DNA from: Apus apus
Lineage: Eukaryota > Chordata > Aves > Apodiformes > Apodidae
Reading direction: 5' to 3'
NCBI RefSeq assembly: GCF_020740795.1
Contig: NC_067283.1
Coordinates: 45,931,659 to 45,995,658 of the forward strand
DNA length: 64,000 nt
Shown: positions 22,301 through 37,500 of the stretch, one piece after another
Numbering within the stretch: the first letter of the stretch is position 1
Layout of the letters: each line of letters starts with the position of its first letter
Position numbers and translations under genes: made by a program
Notes under the pieces: generated by a model
The model's input: only the letters and a program-made list of their open reading frames with translations
Databases searched by the model: none
What the model was told of the DNA's origin: nothing

Positions 22301-25300
22301 AATTTCACAATTTTTAGCTCTTCGTTCTTCATTCAACTCATGGACAAGGTGCTCCAGATTTATTGCAGAAGCCCTCCGATCAGCTATTTCTTGCTCATGA
22401 GTTTCCAAGAGCTTTGCCAAATTCACATCAAAATTAGGGGGAGTTTTTGGACACTGGCAAGGTAAAGGAAACAAAACACGCAAACTATTAGTAAAGAACT
22501 GTTTCCTCTACGTGCTGATTATATGTTTTAATACTTAATTTGAGATACATGTTAATAAATTCCTGGCGGACAAATAATCAATAACAGATTTAAGTTACAA
22601 ACAAGGTAAATGGCATTTGGCCATTCTGGATACACTGCCATTTTTGGTCCCTGCTTGAAGCCATGCTGTAAAGTTCATTAGTCATTTTCAATGAGTTTTA
22701 ACAGTGATTACAAAGAAAATGTTTCTCTCACAAATGCCATACCTGAGGAAATGTTACTGATGCTGAGTCTACAAAGCAACCAATTTGCTTCATTTTTAGT
22801 TCATATTCATTCTTCCTCTTCTCCAGTTCTTCTGTCATTTTGTCCAACTATTAGAGAGCCCAATTAGAATTAAATAAGCTCATAACACACACATAATATT
22901 AAAGAAAAAGGCAGCCAGATCTCTATTTTGAGCAAGCTTACATACACCACAAGTTATTTTAGAGTACTTTAGACTTCACTTTCATAGCTGTTTATATTAC
23001 TTCAATAATTTAAAATGCATATAACAAGCATTTTAAAAAACATTTATGCACTGTATATGGTTGCAGTTAATCTGAGCTGTGTTCTTGTTGGTATTTTTTT
23101 GGCTTGCTAATAAAAGCTGCCTTTCAAAGGGCTCCCTAGCACAGAAAAACTATTATTACCTTTGTTGGTAAACATTACTGCTCAAAACATTATTTGACAC
23201 AAACTAAGATGTTACTGGTATAGACTTAATTTTCCTCAAAGAGAATATGCTAACATGACAAAAGGACTCTTCTTTCCAAAATAACTTATCTTTATTTTAC
23301 AGTTTATGCCAACACAAGTGTATTACTTAGTACTAGTACAGTTGTGACAACTAAAGCTAGAATTTGGACAAAGGCTTAACCATAGCTATTTGGTCTACAA
23401 AAACTCAAAATCACTCTCAGACTGAATAATTTATAGAGATCAACAATTGTCTGCAATATATAATGATATAGTTTGTGGATAAGTGTTAAGGAGAGGAGAA
23501 AGTAATTCTTTAAGTTACACTGCTTATAACCTCAGGTCTCTCTGTTATTATAGGCAATGGTAATTTTCCTGTGCCTTCAGAAGAAACATTTTCATGATCT
23601 CTAGACATCATTTCCAAAGCATTTAAATCTAGCCTTTTTTTCAGAAGCTTTTGATCTATTACTTTGCTTTTACAGAAAAGAGCATTGCTTGTCACCAAGA
23701 GCATACAAGGTCCCCTGGAATTACTTGTAAAACCTTTTCCAGAAGCTAAAATTAACCACATCTCCCTCACAAGAAGTTTCTTGCTTTACCTGTTCTCTGA
23801 GTTCCTGGATGAGAGCTTCTTTCTTTATGATGTCTTCCTGTGCACACTGAAGCAATGAATTATGTTTCTTAGATGCCTCTGTCAGTCTTATCAGCTGATC
23901 AGTGGTATGATGCAGTTCGTCACACAGGAGATCTCTCTATTTTAAGTCATTGATTGAGTAAAGAAAGAAAAGTTGAAGTTATTACTCCAAAACAGTTGTT
24001 TCAAGATGTTTCGTTGTTGCTAAGATTGTTAACAGCTACAAGCACCTCTCTTATCCCTCCACTTTGTCATGATGAATTGTACCAAGATTTTATCTAGATT
24101 TCTTATTTTAGCACATTTTCTGTGTCCATTCTCTTGGTGTCAGAACAAAACCGAGAACTTTCGTACAGTATTGTTACAGTTAGATACTTGTGGGAGATAT
24201 CTGGCATCAACCACTGTTTCAAAATATAATGTATACTTAAAAATAGATAAAATTCTTTAAATAAGAAGCCAGAAAAGAACGTCTAGAGTGTAATCCATGC
24301 TGAATTAGATTCCAGATTTTTTTGTGCACTGCTATTCTGCAGTTACCTCTGGATTTATCTAGACTACCACTGTGACAGGGCATCATACCTACAGTGTGTT
24401 ACCCTAGAAGGAGAAGCAGTACTTAGTATTTTAAATGCCACCTTGGATTAGTTCTTCTTCACAACTCAAGAAAGCATGAAGTAAATTGGTAATAAAATTA
24501 TGTACAAAGTGAAAGGAGAAACTCTATGATTTTATCAGAAGCCAGACACACCCAAGGATAACAATGTAATAAGAATTGCTACTTCAGTTTAAAAAACCAA
24601 AACACCACCACCACAACAAGAGTGTGAGCCCCTTGGGAGACAACTCAGTTTAGGATTCTAGCATGTCAAATTTAGATATGGCTATTAATGAAGACAGTAT
24701 TATTAAATGTAGTGGAAATCTATTTAAGAATGGTTTTTGAAAGGCAAACAGTACTCTGAAAGACTGTTGGTTCTATATGATCGGACTAAGCATAGTAATA
24801 TGACAGATGATCTTGTAGAAATTACTGTCAGGAGAAACTGGTGGTTTTGACTGATGGACATATTCATCAAAATAATGATGAGAGCAGTAACAGGAAAAAT
24901 GGAGTTTAAAAAGAGAGATACAATTTTAAAAAGCAAAACTGCAGTTGAATCAACTATGCATCCTAGATGTGTTTCCAGCAGGTGGAGCTTTTAGTTAAAA
25001 TTATGAGTAAAGAAAAGATGTTACTGAATATAGAAGCGGTGGGGAGATAATTAAACATAATATATTCTTCTGCCTATTTTAATTTCTTAGCTGCATCATC
25101 TAAATTGCCGTTAAATTCAGCTGATGACTCTTTAGTGGCCTTAACAAAACTAAACCATACTTTTAGCATGTTTTTATGAAGTAGCTTATAAAATATTTAT
25201 GTCGAGTAGTGTGATATTTTAACAGAATTTGTCAGGTATCTCATGAAAAATTCCTTTAAGAGCAGCATGATTAACTTTAGTTTGAACTAAAATGAGGTTA

Positions 25301-28300
25301 TGTTTTACACAAGTATTTTAAGCAAAACCACATCCAATTGGTCTATTAAACAAATAATCATAATATACCAACATTAATATTTTTACCTCAATGTTATCAG
25401 CTATTTGTCTTCTCTCCAAGGTTTCCCTAAGTTCTTCAATCTTCTTTTCCTGATCCTCTATGATTACTTTGCTTTCTTCTTTTGCAGCCAGAACGAGATT
25501 ATATTTGCACTATGAAAAGGATTCCATTTTTTAGAATATTTCAAGAAAACATGCTATCAAAGAAAGCTGGCAAACTAACTACAAATAAATGAGTATCACA
25601 AATCTTAGGATGACAACTACAAAAGTTTAAAATCTCAGTGTCAATGACTAATATCAGAATGATATATCATACTTGTTAAATTGTACAAGCTATGTTATTG
25701 GAAATTAGTTGTCAGAACAAGGGAAAAATATTATTGATTTAATATGTATTAGCCACAATGCATATTAACCACTAAAACCATTGTTGTAAAAAAGCCAAAG
25801 AAACAAAAAAACCCCATTATTAAAAAAAACCAACACAAAAAAGAAATCTGTCTCATCAACACTTTGTCTGTAGGACCTTTTGAATTCACAGTTCATGCAT
25901 ATGTGGTACCTAAAGTGTTCTGTCGGTTGCTCTATCAGTTTGCAAATCAAACCCATTTTAATAGAGGGGATGTATCATATTTATCCATACTTATTCAAAT
26001 AGTTTTAGTTCTTTATATGTATGTTTTCAGATGTTGAACATAGTATAAGCAACATAAAAAAATTCACTCCCTCAAAAATAAATTTACAATTCATCTTCAA
26101 TTGTTGAAGTCTTAAATTGCCAGTTTCTGAGAAAATCTAAATGTGACTGTCAGCTGAGCATAGTTTACAGGATGTGAACAGGTCCCTTTAGAGACATTGC
26201 TCTTTACCCACCACATGGAAAGAGTTCAGTTTCCAAGACAGCCTTAGGCATAAAATGTTCAAAAGATTTCAACACGTCAAAACAAAGAAGCTTCCTTCTA
26301 AAATGCTACAGCAAGTTACGCCATTTGAGACCCATGATAAGACATGTCATTGCTTTCCATTTCTGAAAAGCTACGCCATGTCCTTCAAAATGACAGAACA
26401 TACATTTATATCCTCGAGCTCTCTTGTCAGACCATCTATGGATTCAGTTTTATGATTAATTGAAGACCTCAGCTCCTGGATCTGTCTCATCAAGTCAGTT
26501 ACAACTTCCTGCAACATAAAGAAGTTAATCCTGACACATATACATTTTACACGTATTTTATTACTGGACTTTCTTTGATGCATAATTTGTCAATTCCAAA
26601 TTTCAAACAACCATTTGAAAATGGTGCCTCAATACACACATGTAAAGCAGTAACAGAAAATATGTTGTTATATCATTGGCTTTTGTTCTAAGCACTTACA
26701 TAAAGAATTAACCAGCTGTGTTCATTAGAAGAGCAGACTAGCCTTCTGATTTAGTCTCAGGCTGTAATGGGTTTCTAATAGGAGACTAGAAGTACTATAG
26801 TTCAAGGTTACATTTTTTTGTAATGGAAAAAGACACATTCCAGAACCACCACTGCACTAATGAAACCAGATTCTTCTGACCTTATATGTGTCAAATTTTT
26901 TGGTTTAGCGTGTAAAAAGCAAGGTCATCCTCCTGTCCACCCGGACCCCCAGGTCCCTTTCTCCTACACTGCTCTCCAGCAGGTCAGGCCCCAACCTGTT
27001 CTGGTCCATGGGGTTGTTCTTCCCCAGATGCAAGACTCTACACTTGCCCTTGTTGAATTTCATCAAGTTTCTCCCTGCCCAACTCTTCAGCCTAAGTCTT
27101 GCTGAATGGCAGCCCAGCCTTCTGGTGTGTCAGCCACTCCTCCCAGTTTAGTGTCATCAGCAAACTTGCTGAAGGCACACTCTGTTTCCTCACTCAGCAG
27201 TAGGCCTATATTGCCTCTTGTGTTAGTTGTATCTGCACATTTATTATAGGAACCTTTGCTATTTAAGCTTTCAGAATACTGGAGCAGTCTTTTCATGTAA
27301 AATTGCTTTGATTTTATTAATAAAGATATCTACAGTCACATTCTTGCAACACCTTTCTTATATTTTTAATAGCCCATTACAACATGACACTGACTGGAAG
27401 GCCCTATTAATCATTGGGGGAAATATGCATCCCTTATTCATTGAATGTTTTGTCCAGCAGACAGCTTTGACTTGATTTTTATTCTTTTTTTTTTAACCTT
27501 TGGTTATCGAGATTTTTCTGAATGAATACCAGATTCCTACTATCCTGGAAACTGCAAACCAGAAGAGGTACTATTTATTTTACCTAGGTACACAGTCAGG
27601 ATTGCCTAGAGTCAAAGACTTACCAAGTATCACATAAAGGCTCTGGGCCTTTAATTCTACTATAAAACATAGTTACCCACAAAACTGGGCATCAGTAACA
27701 GGAATAAGTCCAAACCTTATCTGCATCATTTGTCTTCTGCAAAGAAACAATCATCTCTTCAGCAGCAGCCAGCTCCTGTTCCAGTTTCTGCAGTTTTGCT
27801 TCCTAGAAGAAATAATGGTGAAGGAGAGACTTAATTACTTTTGAAGTATGTTTGGTAAAGCACAAAGCCATAAATAAAAAGTGGAAGGAACTAAGTTGTT
27901 TATCTTAACAGAAAAATTAAGCAGTAGATTAACAAAACAATCTGAAACTTTAGAACTCAGCATTTATTGTGCTGGTAATCTACAGAACAGTCAGTTCACC
28001 ATTAAAATTGCTAATGATGCACAAGGAAATCCATGAACACATAATTTAGTCATCCAGTTCTGCTGTTGTACCTGCTGCTCACACCGTGTCGCCATCTCAG
28101 AGGATGGTTTCTCCACCTGTGCTTTTTCAAGCACTTTCAAGAGCTCCCTGGAGAAGAAAACATATTTCTAGTGAGAAACACAATCAGAATATAAGAGAAC
28201 TTTAGCAAGACTCAAGTCACAGAAGTTGATTCTTAATTAAACAACTCTTAGAAAAATTATCAGTATTACACAAAAGACTAGTAGTTTAGAACTAGCCCTA

Positions 28301-31300
28301 CACTGCTATCAGTAGTGGAACTTTATCTTTGACATGAAGAACTATACTTATAATGAAATCATATGTCACATTCATTTAATATGTTAAAATGGAGTGTTGT
28401 TCTAAGTTGGCTAAAATAATAAAAAACCCACATTATGTAAGTATCTTCACCCAGCAGAGGAAAAACATCTCTACAGACAGGATTCCCATCTGAATACAAA
28501 ACACAGCACAGGACAAAACTAGTGATGAAGATACACCTCACCACTAATTAAAACTCACTTTGAATTGTTTTCTTTGTCTTCTTGTAATTGTAATGTTAGT
28601 TTTTCATTATGTTCTTTTTCTGTCTTCAGTAGTTTCAAAAGAGTCTAGAATATCAAAATACATGTTGTTATAACAAGTTGCAACAAGAAGGGCTTCAGAA
28701 TAATTTGAATAAAATTAAACAAATAAATAAATCTAAACAAAACTCCTAAGATTACTAAACTCGCCACCCAAACCTTAAATGGAAACAGAAAGATCTTTTA
28801 ACTTGTCCAGGACAAACATAAAAGTTAACTCTTCTTTATAATAAGCAATCAGCTCTTTTCACCTGCTGTTAACAATGATTTAATATAGCTGTTATGTTCC
28901 TCAATATCCAGGGCTTTAAAGGAAGAAATGAGAATTTTCTACTGTAGATTAATTTGGGGGGGGACTTTTCAAATACTAATCAGCAGTTCAAGATATTAGA
29001 CTACAAGAAATTTTAAAATAATATTTTTCAATCTGTCACTATTCGTTTAAACAATAAAAAGGAAAACTTACAGCAAACTTGCTGAGCAGGCACAGTGTAC
29101 ACTGCAGAGAAGCAGGCAAAATCATTTGCAAAAGCCCTTGAGCAACCTTACTGCTGTTTTGCAGTCACTGCAGTCTGACAGGCTTTCAAGGACAGCATCA
29201 TCCAAATTGCAGGACAGTGACCCCCCCCCCCAAAAGCATCTAGATTTTTTTTAGTAAAATCGCATCCACAAGGAAAATGTTTAAGAAACTCCTTTGTAAA
29301 GATAGAACAAGAAAGTCAGTATCAGGATTCTTTTCCAAAGCAGATTTTTATTCCTTTATAATTAATCCATCTTCCTTGACGTTTCAGGAGCAGTTTCTTC
29401 AGCTGAAAAACATACTGCTTCATCAACGTATTGGGTATGTCTTGTAGCCTGAGGTTGCAAAAATCTTATGCTAAGTTTTAATAAAAAAATATATCTGGGC
29501 ACATTTTTCAAATGAGATAACCAAGAAACATTATTACTGTGGAATCTATTATTGATAATGCAATAACAGGAATTGAACAATCTGGCTATGAGTAACTGTA
29601 TATAAAAGTCCTTTAAAAGCTTTGACTGTCTTACACAAAGCTCAATTTTCATTGCTTCTGCTTCTTGTCTTCTATCCTCAAGTTGTTGCTTCAGCTGATC
29701 TGTCTCAAACTTTGCTACTTCCTGCAAATTGTCATAGTCATCCTGCAGGCTTGCTTTTTCTTCAAGAATCTTTTCGTGTTCCAACCTTTGTAAAAAACAA
29801 ACCCACCCACAATATTAAGATAAAGGTTTGTTTCATTACGAAAATACTTAAATTAGTTGTATTTTATAATCTTCAGATAACATACAGAATACAGTTATTT
29901 TAGAAAGAAGTGACTAACATAAATGGTAACCTTTTAAAACTCAGAAACCCCACATTTATGAAGGGCACAGGAAATTTAAGTGGCTTTGGAAGAGAAGGCA
30001 GAGTACTCTTTCTAATTCCTAGAAATAATTTACTTCTTACCAAAATTCTATAGAAATTTCAGTCACTGTGTCTTGACAATTATATTCACCCAGTTTAAAA
30101 CTTATTTTTTTTAGCCAGTTATTGGACAAGAATGATCCTGACACTACCTACATCTGCTTAGTTGGTATCTGGGTTATTTATCCCATATAAGATCTTTATA
30201 TATGTTATGGTCAAGCCTGGATTATTCCCCTCTAAATTGTTGCCCTGAGAACTTTCATTTGATTTTTCACAAAAATGAAAGTAAAGAGGAGTAAAACAGC
30301 TGCTAGACAAGGGGTATGAATCATGTTATTAAAAAAGAGCTTATCAAAAGTATACCCTCCAAAAAGTCAGTACTTCTACTGGCATCAATGAAACCCCAAC
30401 GTTTAGTTTCAAATCCAGATTCCCAGTCTCACAACGCATCATTCAAATTACTTCAGCTAAGACATGATCCACTATAATGCAATAATATTGTTCAGCTTTC
30501 CAGGAAAATAAAACAACAAATGACACACACAAACCCCAAATCCATCAAGATAAAGAAAAACCACCACCAAAACCCAACATAACTAAGTCACTCACTGATT
30601 TTCCACTCCCCATAATAATGGCTATTATTGAATATAGTGTAGCGAGCTTTTCAGGCTTCAATAGTCAAACCTCAATTTATTTTTATGGTTTCTTTCTGCT
30701 TGCATTTTTAGAACAGCATCATTATGTCCCCTGTTTCATGTGACCAGACTGAGAAGTAACAGTTAATTGTTAAGACTAAACTGGAAAAAAACCCAAACCT
30801 AAACAAACTATGCCTCTTTAGCTACTTAACTTTTGAAGATCAATAAGCTTATAGGTATATCCTAATTATGGGATCAAAATCAAAATTAAGGAAGCCTCAT
30901 TTTATTTTCGTTCTGCTAATTTCACTGTGTTCCCCCTCATGACTCCAAAACAGGCATGGGAAGAACTGAGCAAAAAAATAAGCAAAGGACATAAACTCAA
31001 AATAAGAGATATAAAGAGCAAGTTCACATGCAGAAAAAGAACAACTAAATCACTGAATGCATATAGAAGGAAGGCTAAGGCATTTTACTAAACTGCCAAC
31101 ATACCTGACACTGTCCAGCTGGAACTGTACGTCCATATGTCTACCAGAAAGCTGACTCATTTCTTTCTCTTGCTTTTCCCTAAATGCACTGTATTCCAAT
31201 TTTACAGCAGACAGCTCCTTGTCTGCAGACTGCAGGACAATGCGCAAGTCACACACTTCACTTTTTAATACTGTCAAAAACCAAATATTGTACATGTTAT

Positions 31301-34300
31301 TTGGAAAACTGTATTACATACAGGACAGGTAACACCGCAGAATGTCCTGGGAATCTCACAAAACTTCGTATGTTTTCAGTGGAATTAACTTTGAAAGTCC
31401 TACACAAAAAGGGTTGGTAAATGGAAAAGGTTAATGGAACATTGACTTTAAGAACCAGAGTACTGGCAGAATTAAAAACATTCCAGACAATAGCATTGCA
31501 TTTCCACAGACCAACAGAGGATTTTTCCTTTATTTTTAGTTATTTTTTTTTAAATACTGTATTCTGTATGCCCTTCACATTCCAAGTGAACAGAGAACAT
31601 TTTTCAATATTGTATACTGTGTAAGACTGGGCAGAGAAAAGGTACTCTGCAAATATTAGAGATTTTTTTAATTTAAAGACAGATTTAAAAAAAAAAAAAT
31701 CAAATCAGAATGACTTTAACATCTTAAACCCAAATAGTTACTCAGCATGTGACATTGTTGATTCAAAACATTAAGACACCTCAAAACTTCATACGGAATT
31801 TCAGTGTTACATGGACTTACTATCAGTCTTGCTTTGACTGTCTTGAAGTTGCTTTTCATGCAATTTTATCTGTTCAAGGAGCTCCTGACGCTCTTTACTC
31901 CAGTCATTCCTTTCAGATGAAAGAAGCTTGAGAAGTACAATTTTTACATGGAAGGAAACGTAGGAGTAATTTAATATCAAACAAGCTCAGAATCGTAACA
32001 TTCAAAACAAAAAAAAACCCAAGCCTGCAGTGTTACGTTACTACAACTATATTAATATCTAGAAAGGCTGGACCAGATAATCCTTGAGGTCCCTTCCAAC
32101 CTAACATTCTATGATTCTAGGATTAAATTAAGTTCTTGTCTTTGTGCACAGCCTTGAGCTATGATGCTATATATATTTTTCAAAAATCTAAATGCAGATA
32201 ACACTGCAGACCTTCCTAAATGAGACAGCAGCAGGAGTGTGGTACATATCACCTTGTCATACATACACACTGATATATAGCCCTGTATTATTGTTGTCTC
32301 ACCTCCTGTATTTGTGCAGAATGATGCTCCAGTTTATTAATATGCTGCTGGAGTTTTATATTCTTACTTTCCTCTTCATCCAGCTTTGTCTGCATTGTGT
32401 TCAGTTGCTCCTATGACACAACAGACACTCAAAATTAGAACACTCATCTTCCAGTTATTCTCACATGCCCTTTGGCAGTCTATGCATTTAAATACAAAAA
32501 TGTCAACTATATTTTTTTATGACCTGACCCAACAGAGAACAGAACAATCAAAAATAAGTTGGTATCTTAAGTAGCTGATTTCTCCTCTTGCTAAATAAAC
32601 TGCCAGAACACAAGAAAATCTGTCAGGGAATACAAGGACTAAAACAAATAAACACTTAGTTTTCAGACACGTTTATCTTGAAGCAACATGGCTTAAAAAG
32701 AAGTTATTCAAAACACAGCTAAATTCCTTACAGGATCGTTGCACGATGGCAAGCATTAAAGAGGGGTTTTGGCTTTTGTGCTAACATTTTACATGCAATA
32801 AAGTTAGTTCCATCTTTTAGAGAGTAGTTCAGATAACTCTGTAGCACTCTTCTAGGTGACAAAAGACCTCCCTTGTCCTTTATGAAAGGTAAAGGACATT
32901 TAATGTATAACAGTGGACAAGTATTATTTGGCAGGTTTCTTCAAATAATGCAGTATTTGGGTATTGTTCCAAATGTAGCTGTCACCAGAGACTTTCCAAG
33001 AACTCTTCTCAGAAAAAAGTTATCAGGTTAAAATAGTAAGTTTAAATGCCCTGTAGATCTTAAACTACTTAGATTATTCAACTCTCAAATACCTTTTAAT
33101 AGAAGGGCCACAAGGTTGATCAAAGGACTGGAGGACATGTCATATGAGGAGAGGCTGAGAAAACTGGGTTTGTTCAGCCTTGAGAAAATAAGGCTTCTGG
33201 GAGACCTTATTACCATGTTCCAGTACTTAAAGGGTGGCTACAAAGAAGATGGAGACTCCCTGTTTACAAGGAGTCACATGGAAAAGACAAGGGGTAAGGG
33301 GCACAAGTTGCTCCTGGGGAGATTCTGATTGGACGCAAGAGGTAAATTTTTCACCGTGAGGACAATCAAACATTGAGATAGTCTCCCAAGGGAAGTGATT
33401 GATTCCCTCACGTTGGACAGTTTTAAGTCTCAGCTTGACAGGGTGCTGAGCCACCTCATATAAACTATAGTAATAACCAGAAAGGTTAGACCAGATGATC
33501 CTTGAGGTCCCTACCAACCTGCCATCCTGTGATTTTCCTTAAGTATTCATCAACTGCTTCAGTTTCCCATGCAAATTAAAATATATTTGGTGAGGGGCAA
33601 GTATTTCATGCCAAAACCCACTTCATTTAGATGTTACACATATGCTTCAGTTTTTATTCACCTGTGCCACTTTGAGCTCCTCAGCAATGGCCTCATACGC
33701 TTGTTCATTCATCTCCGGGGGAACTGGCTCTTTAAAAATGTCATCCATCATCTCTTTGGAACACTGAAAATCTTCAGAATGAAAATCTAAGATTTCTGGG
33801 CTTATTCGTGGCACCAGGCGAGATCTTAGCTGGTAAGCTTTTGTTGGAGTGGTTATATTCTGTTGTAAAGATTAGAATGCAGTTTTTATTTTAACTGTAA
33901 AATGGAAATAAGCCTTTGTCTGGTATTGTATTTCATAGTTCTATAAGAAAATAAGGAAATAAAATGCTCAAAGTGGTAGGTTCTAAAACACTCCACTTTT
34001 TCAGATCTGCCATCTGATTACAGTAGCAGTCGATCAGTATTTCAGACCAAAAAACCAGCCTATCTGGTTTATCACAAATAGATTACAAGCCAGAACACTA
34101 GTTAGGTTTGGGGATCATACACATGAAAGTATGTTCTGACACAACTCAGGAGGAAGTATGCGTGGTTTTAAATAAACTTACTCTCATACCTTAAGAGTTT
34201 CTCTATGTATCTTATGTAACTGAGAGACTTCTCGGCGCTTGTGTGCTTTGGTTGCCTCCAGAATGTTTTCAAGATGTTGGTTCGCCTTCTGAAGGGACTG

Positions 34301-34483
34301 AAGCTCTGATTCCAGTTCCATATGCTTTTTCCTGTTTAGGAAGTATTTTACTACTGTCAAAACCACTCATCAGCACACCCTCCATCAGTAAGACTAAGCT
34401 GCAGTATTGCCAAATGAAGCTGAACTTTTGCCCAAACATTAAAACAGATTATTTTGAGTAAAAAGCCACCACTGCTGTATTAG

Positions 34484-34515
<32 letters not shown>

Positions 34516-37500
34516 CAAATAAAATTAAAAAGCTAAGAAGCTTATTTGTGCTTGCATAATGAAGCAAGCAGATGGATAACTCAACGTGTCAGAAAAAAAC
34601 CCATTATACGGTAAGAAATAAGCCAAGAGCGCTGCAATTCCTTTTATGAAAAAGTGATATCACCCATACCAATATGGTTTTAAGCTTTAAAAATGTTATC
34701 CAGTTATATGAGAAGTCTGAACTGGTGCTTGCCAGGATTAAGGAAAATCCTTTAAAGATTTTTTTTTTTTGGAAGTGCAGCTCTGTTAAGATTATTTTGC
34801 CCTCTAAGAGTACTTTAACTGAAATCCAGCAGTTGAGCAGAAATTTAGGAATAATTTTCATGAGGTATTTTGCAGAGCTACATGCTGTTAGTGTGATAGT
34901 TGGCCTTACTGACATTATTGTAGGGTCAAAGTCTACAGACAAAAGGAAATGCACTATTTCATCTTTTGGCAGTTTAATGCTATCACTTTCCCTCATGTTT
35001 TTAAGCATTTGCAGCAAAACTTATGGAACAGAATAGAACTTTAGTCCTGCCTGCTGTCAGAAAACAGAAAGATTAGCATACTTTGATTTTGTGAAATGGT
35101 TACATTTCACTCTACTTATTGTGTTACAGCACCCAGTTACACTTGCATGTAAAATTCAGCAGCCAGTTACTCTGAAAGTGGAAACAAGTTTAAAATGTAG
35201 TGAAATCCAGAGACTGAAAAGCACACTTGTGTTTGACTGTATTCCCCTAAGAAGATGTCAGTAATTGATAATAAAAATGCATACATACTGTCAAGAAAAC
35301 AAGCCATGCACAAAACATGGACTACATAAAATAAGAATACCTCAAATGGGCAGAAAAAAAAAGTAATTACTATATTCAGATATAAATAGACCACTGTAAC
35401 TAATGATCCAGGACAACAGATGGATTGCTGAATTGATTTTAACAATCAGTAGATTGTGACATGATTTATAAACTTCATAGGATTTGCTACACAGAAATCT
35501 AGGAATAAAAATACAGATTTGTACAATTGCTTGAATGAGCAAAAAGGACATTACAAAGCTATTTTGCAAAAAAAAAAAAAAGTGGCAAGGCAAAAATGAA
35601 AGCATCTTGTGCTCAGTGCTTCTAGAATTACACTCTACGTTCACAGAAATCAATAAAAGCAACAATGTTAGGTAAAGGTAAAAATAAATATAATTAAAAC
35701 TAAAAAAATCAGGTCCCTTTTGCTTTCCAGATTTACATTACATTTGCTGGAAATGCAATTATTTATACTGTATCTCCAATAACAGGACCTGAATTTTTCA
35801 GATATGGGGTTGATCAAGTTAAATCATATATCATTGAGTATGAATACATATACACACACACACTGAAGTGTTCCTCAGGCTTTTCATATTATCTTGTGCT
35901 GCCCTCAAGAACAATGACAGTAATTTTTTGACTGCAAGAGTAAGGAGAAGGTAGACCCTTACATCACATTTAGATGCCAAAGCAAATGGACATGAATGAA
36001 CAACTGACACCATGTCTTTGCTCTAACTTGAATTAAACCTCTGTCCCAATAGCAAGTCTCAAGATAGTGATGTTACTGCCTTCTTCAACTTTGAAGTGGA
36101 GACAAAAATAATTAACCGAAAGATTAGCAAAAAATTTTCTGGGGTGCTTGGGGACTGTACATTTATGGTGACTCAGGCTTGCACTCTGAAACAGGTTATA
36201 TTAAAAACTGCTGTTACAATAAAACAAAAAACAAAACCCCAAGATAGCCAACTCTTACTTTTTGTCACTGCTTCCATCTCTAGTATTACTGAAAAATACT
36301 TGCTCAAGATGGAAACTGAGCCAAAGTCTCCCTGTCCCGTTAAGCAGGCAACTATCAGAATTCCAGGGCATGTGCATCTCCTGCATGTTGCAAAGAATTG
36401 CTTTTCAACTTAGCGTAAAGGAGAGCTTTTGGAAAGGAAAAGAAAATCTGCAACAGTGCACGTGTGCCTTCAGATAGCATTATGGCTGCTTCCTAGCTTG
36501 GAAGCAACCCGAGTTCAACAGGAACAGATTCTGGGTGCATGGCATTTTCTTAACCTGGCCTTCTCTTTCATGCAAGGAGCATACTTAAACTGTTTATTCA
36601 GGATCTGAGAATCACTTAAAAAAAAATCAATACAGGTAATTATTTAAAGACATTTAAAGATATTTCTATCCTCTTTTGTCTCACTTGGTTAGCTCTTTGA
36701 ATTCTTCATATTCTTGTTTTGAACTTGTCAGTTCACTTTGAGTCTGTACCAAGCGTGCTTTCAGCCTTTCAACAGATGCCAGTGAGTTGCCTTCCACTGA
36801 TACGGTGGTAGAATGTAAATGATGACCTAGAGAACAAACACATGCCCTCTGAAATCACAGAGTAACTAAATTTTACTGAAAAGAAAGTATTTGTAGGCTT
36901 TTGAACAGCATAGCAGCAACTGAGATAGAAGAAAATGGGTATTAGCAATAGTCTACATGAAAACCAGTATAATAATTAATACTTCAGTGTTCATAACAAC
37001 TAAGGACAACAAAATGAGATTATGAATTGAGTTCCCAAGATGCACAAGAATCCAAATTCCCTATTGCTGTATTTGCTTGAAGGTAAATGTGAGTAAAATG
37101 AAGTAAAGCTGTTTCATAAGTCTTTAGGTATCACTTTGAAAAAGGCAAAAATACATCAAGACACGTTTTCAACACTGCGTTGCACACAACAAAAACACAG
37201 TAAATTTATTTAGCTGAAAAACATTAGCATGTTTTTACCTCCAGTATTTTTCTCTGCAGCTGAAGCTTCCAAAAAAGCTTTTTCTAGTTCTGCAATGGTC
37301 TGAGCATCAATTTCTTGGGCCTTTTTCACTGACTGTAAGGAACGAAGCCTTTTATTCTCCTCTCTGAGGTTATGGTTCTCCATGGCATACTTTGCAATCC
37401 GTGGGTGCTGTTCCATCTGTAATAAGCAGTATTTTATACAAGAGTTGTTGTTCTCCAGACAATGCTATAATATAACAAGCTGTTATGCTGTAATAAGCAC

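Noticed and set aside
34604-35665. Several frames of 90-140 codons in KIF15 intron 15
   Set aside because: AT-rich, hydrophobic by composition, mutually overlapping on both strands, no similarity recognised.
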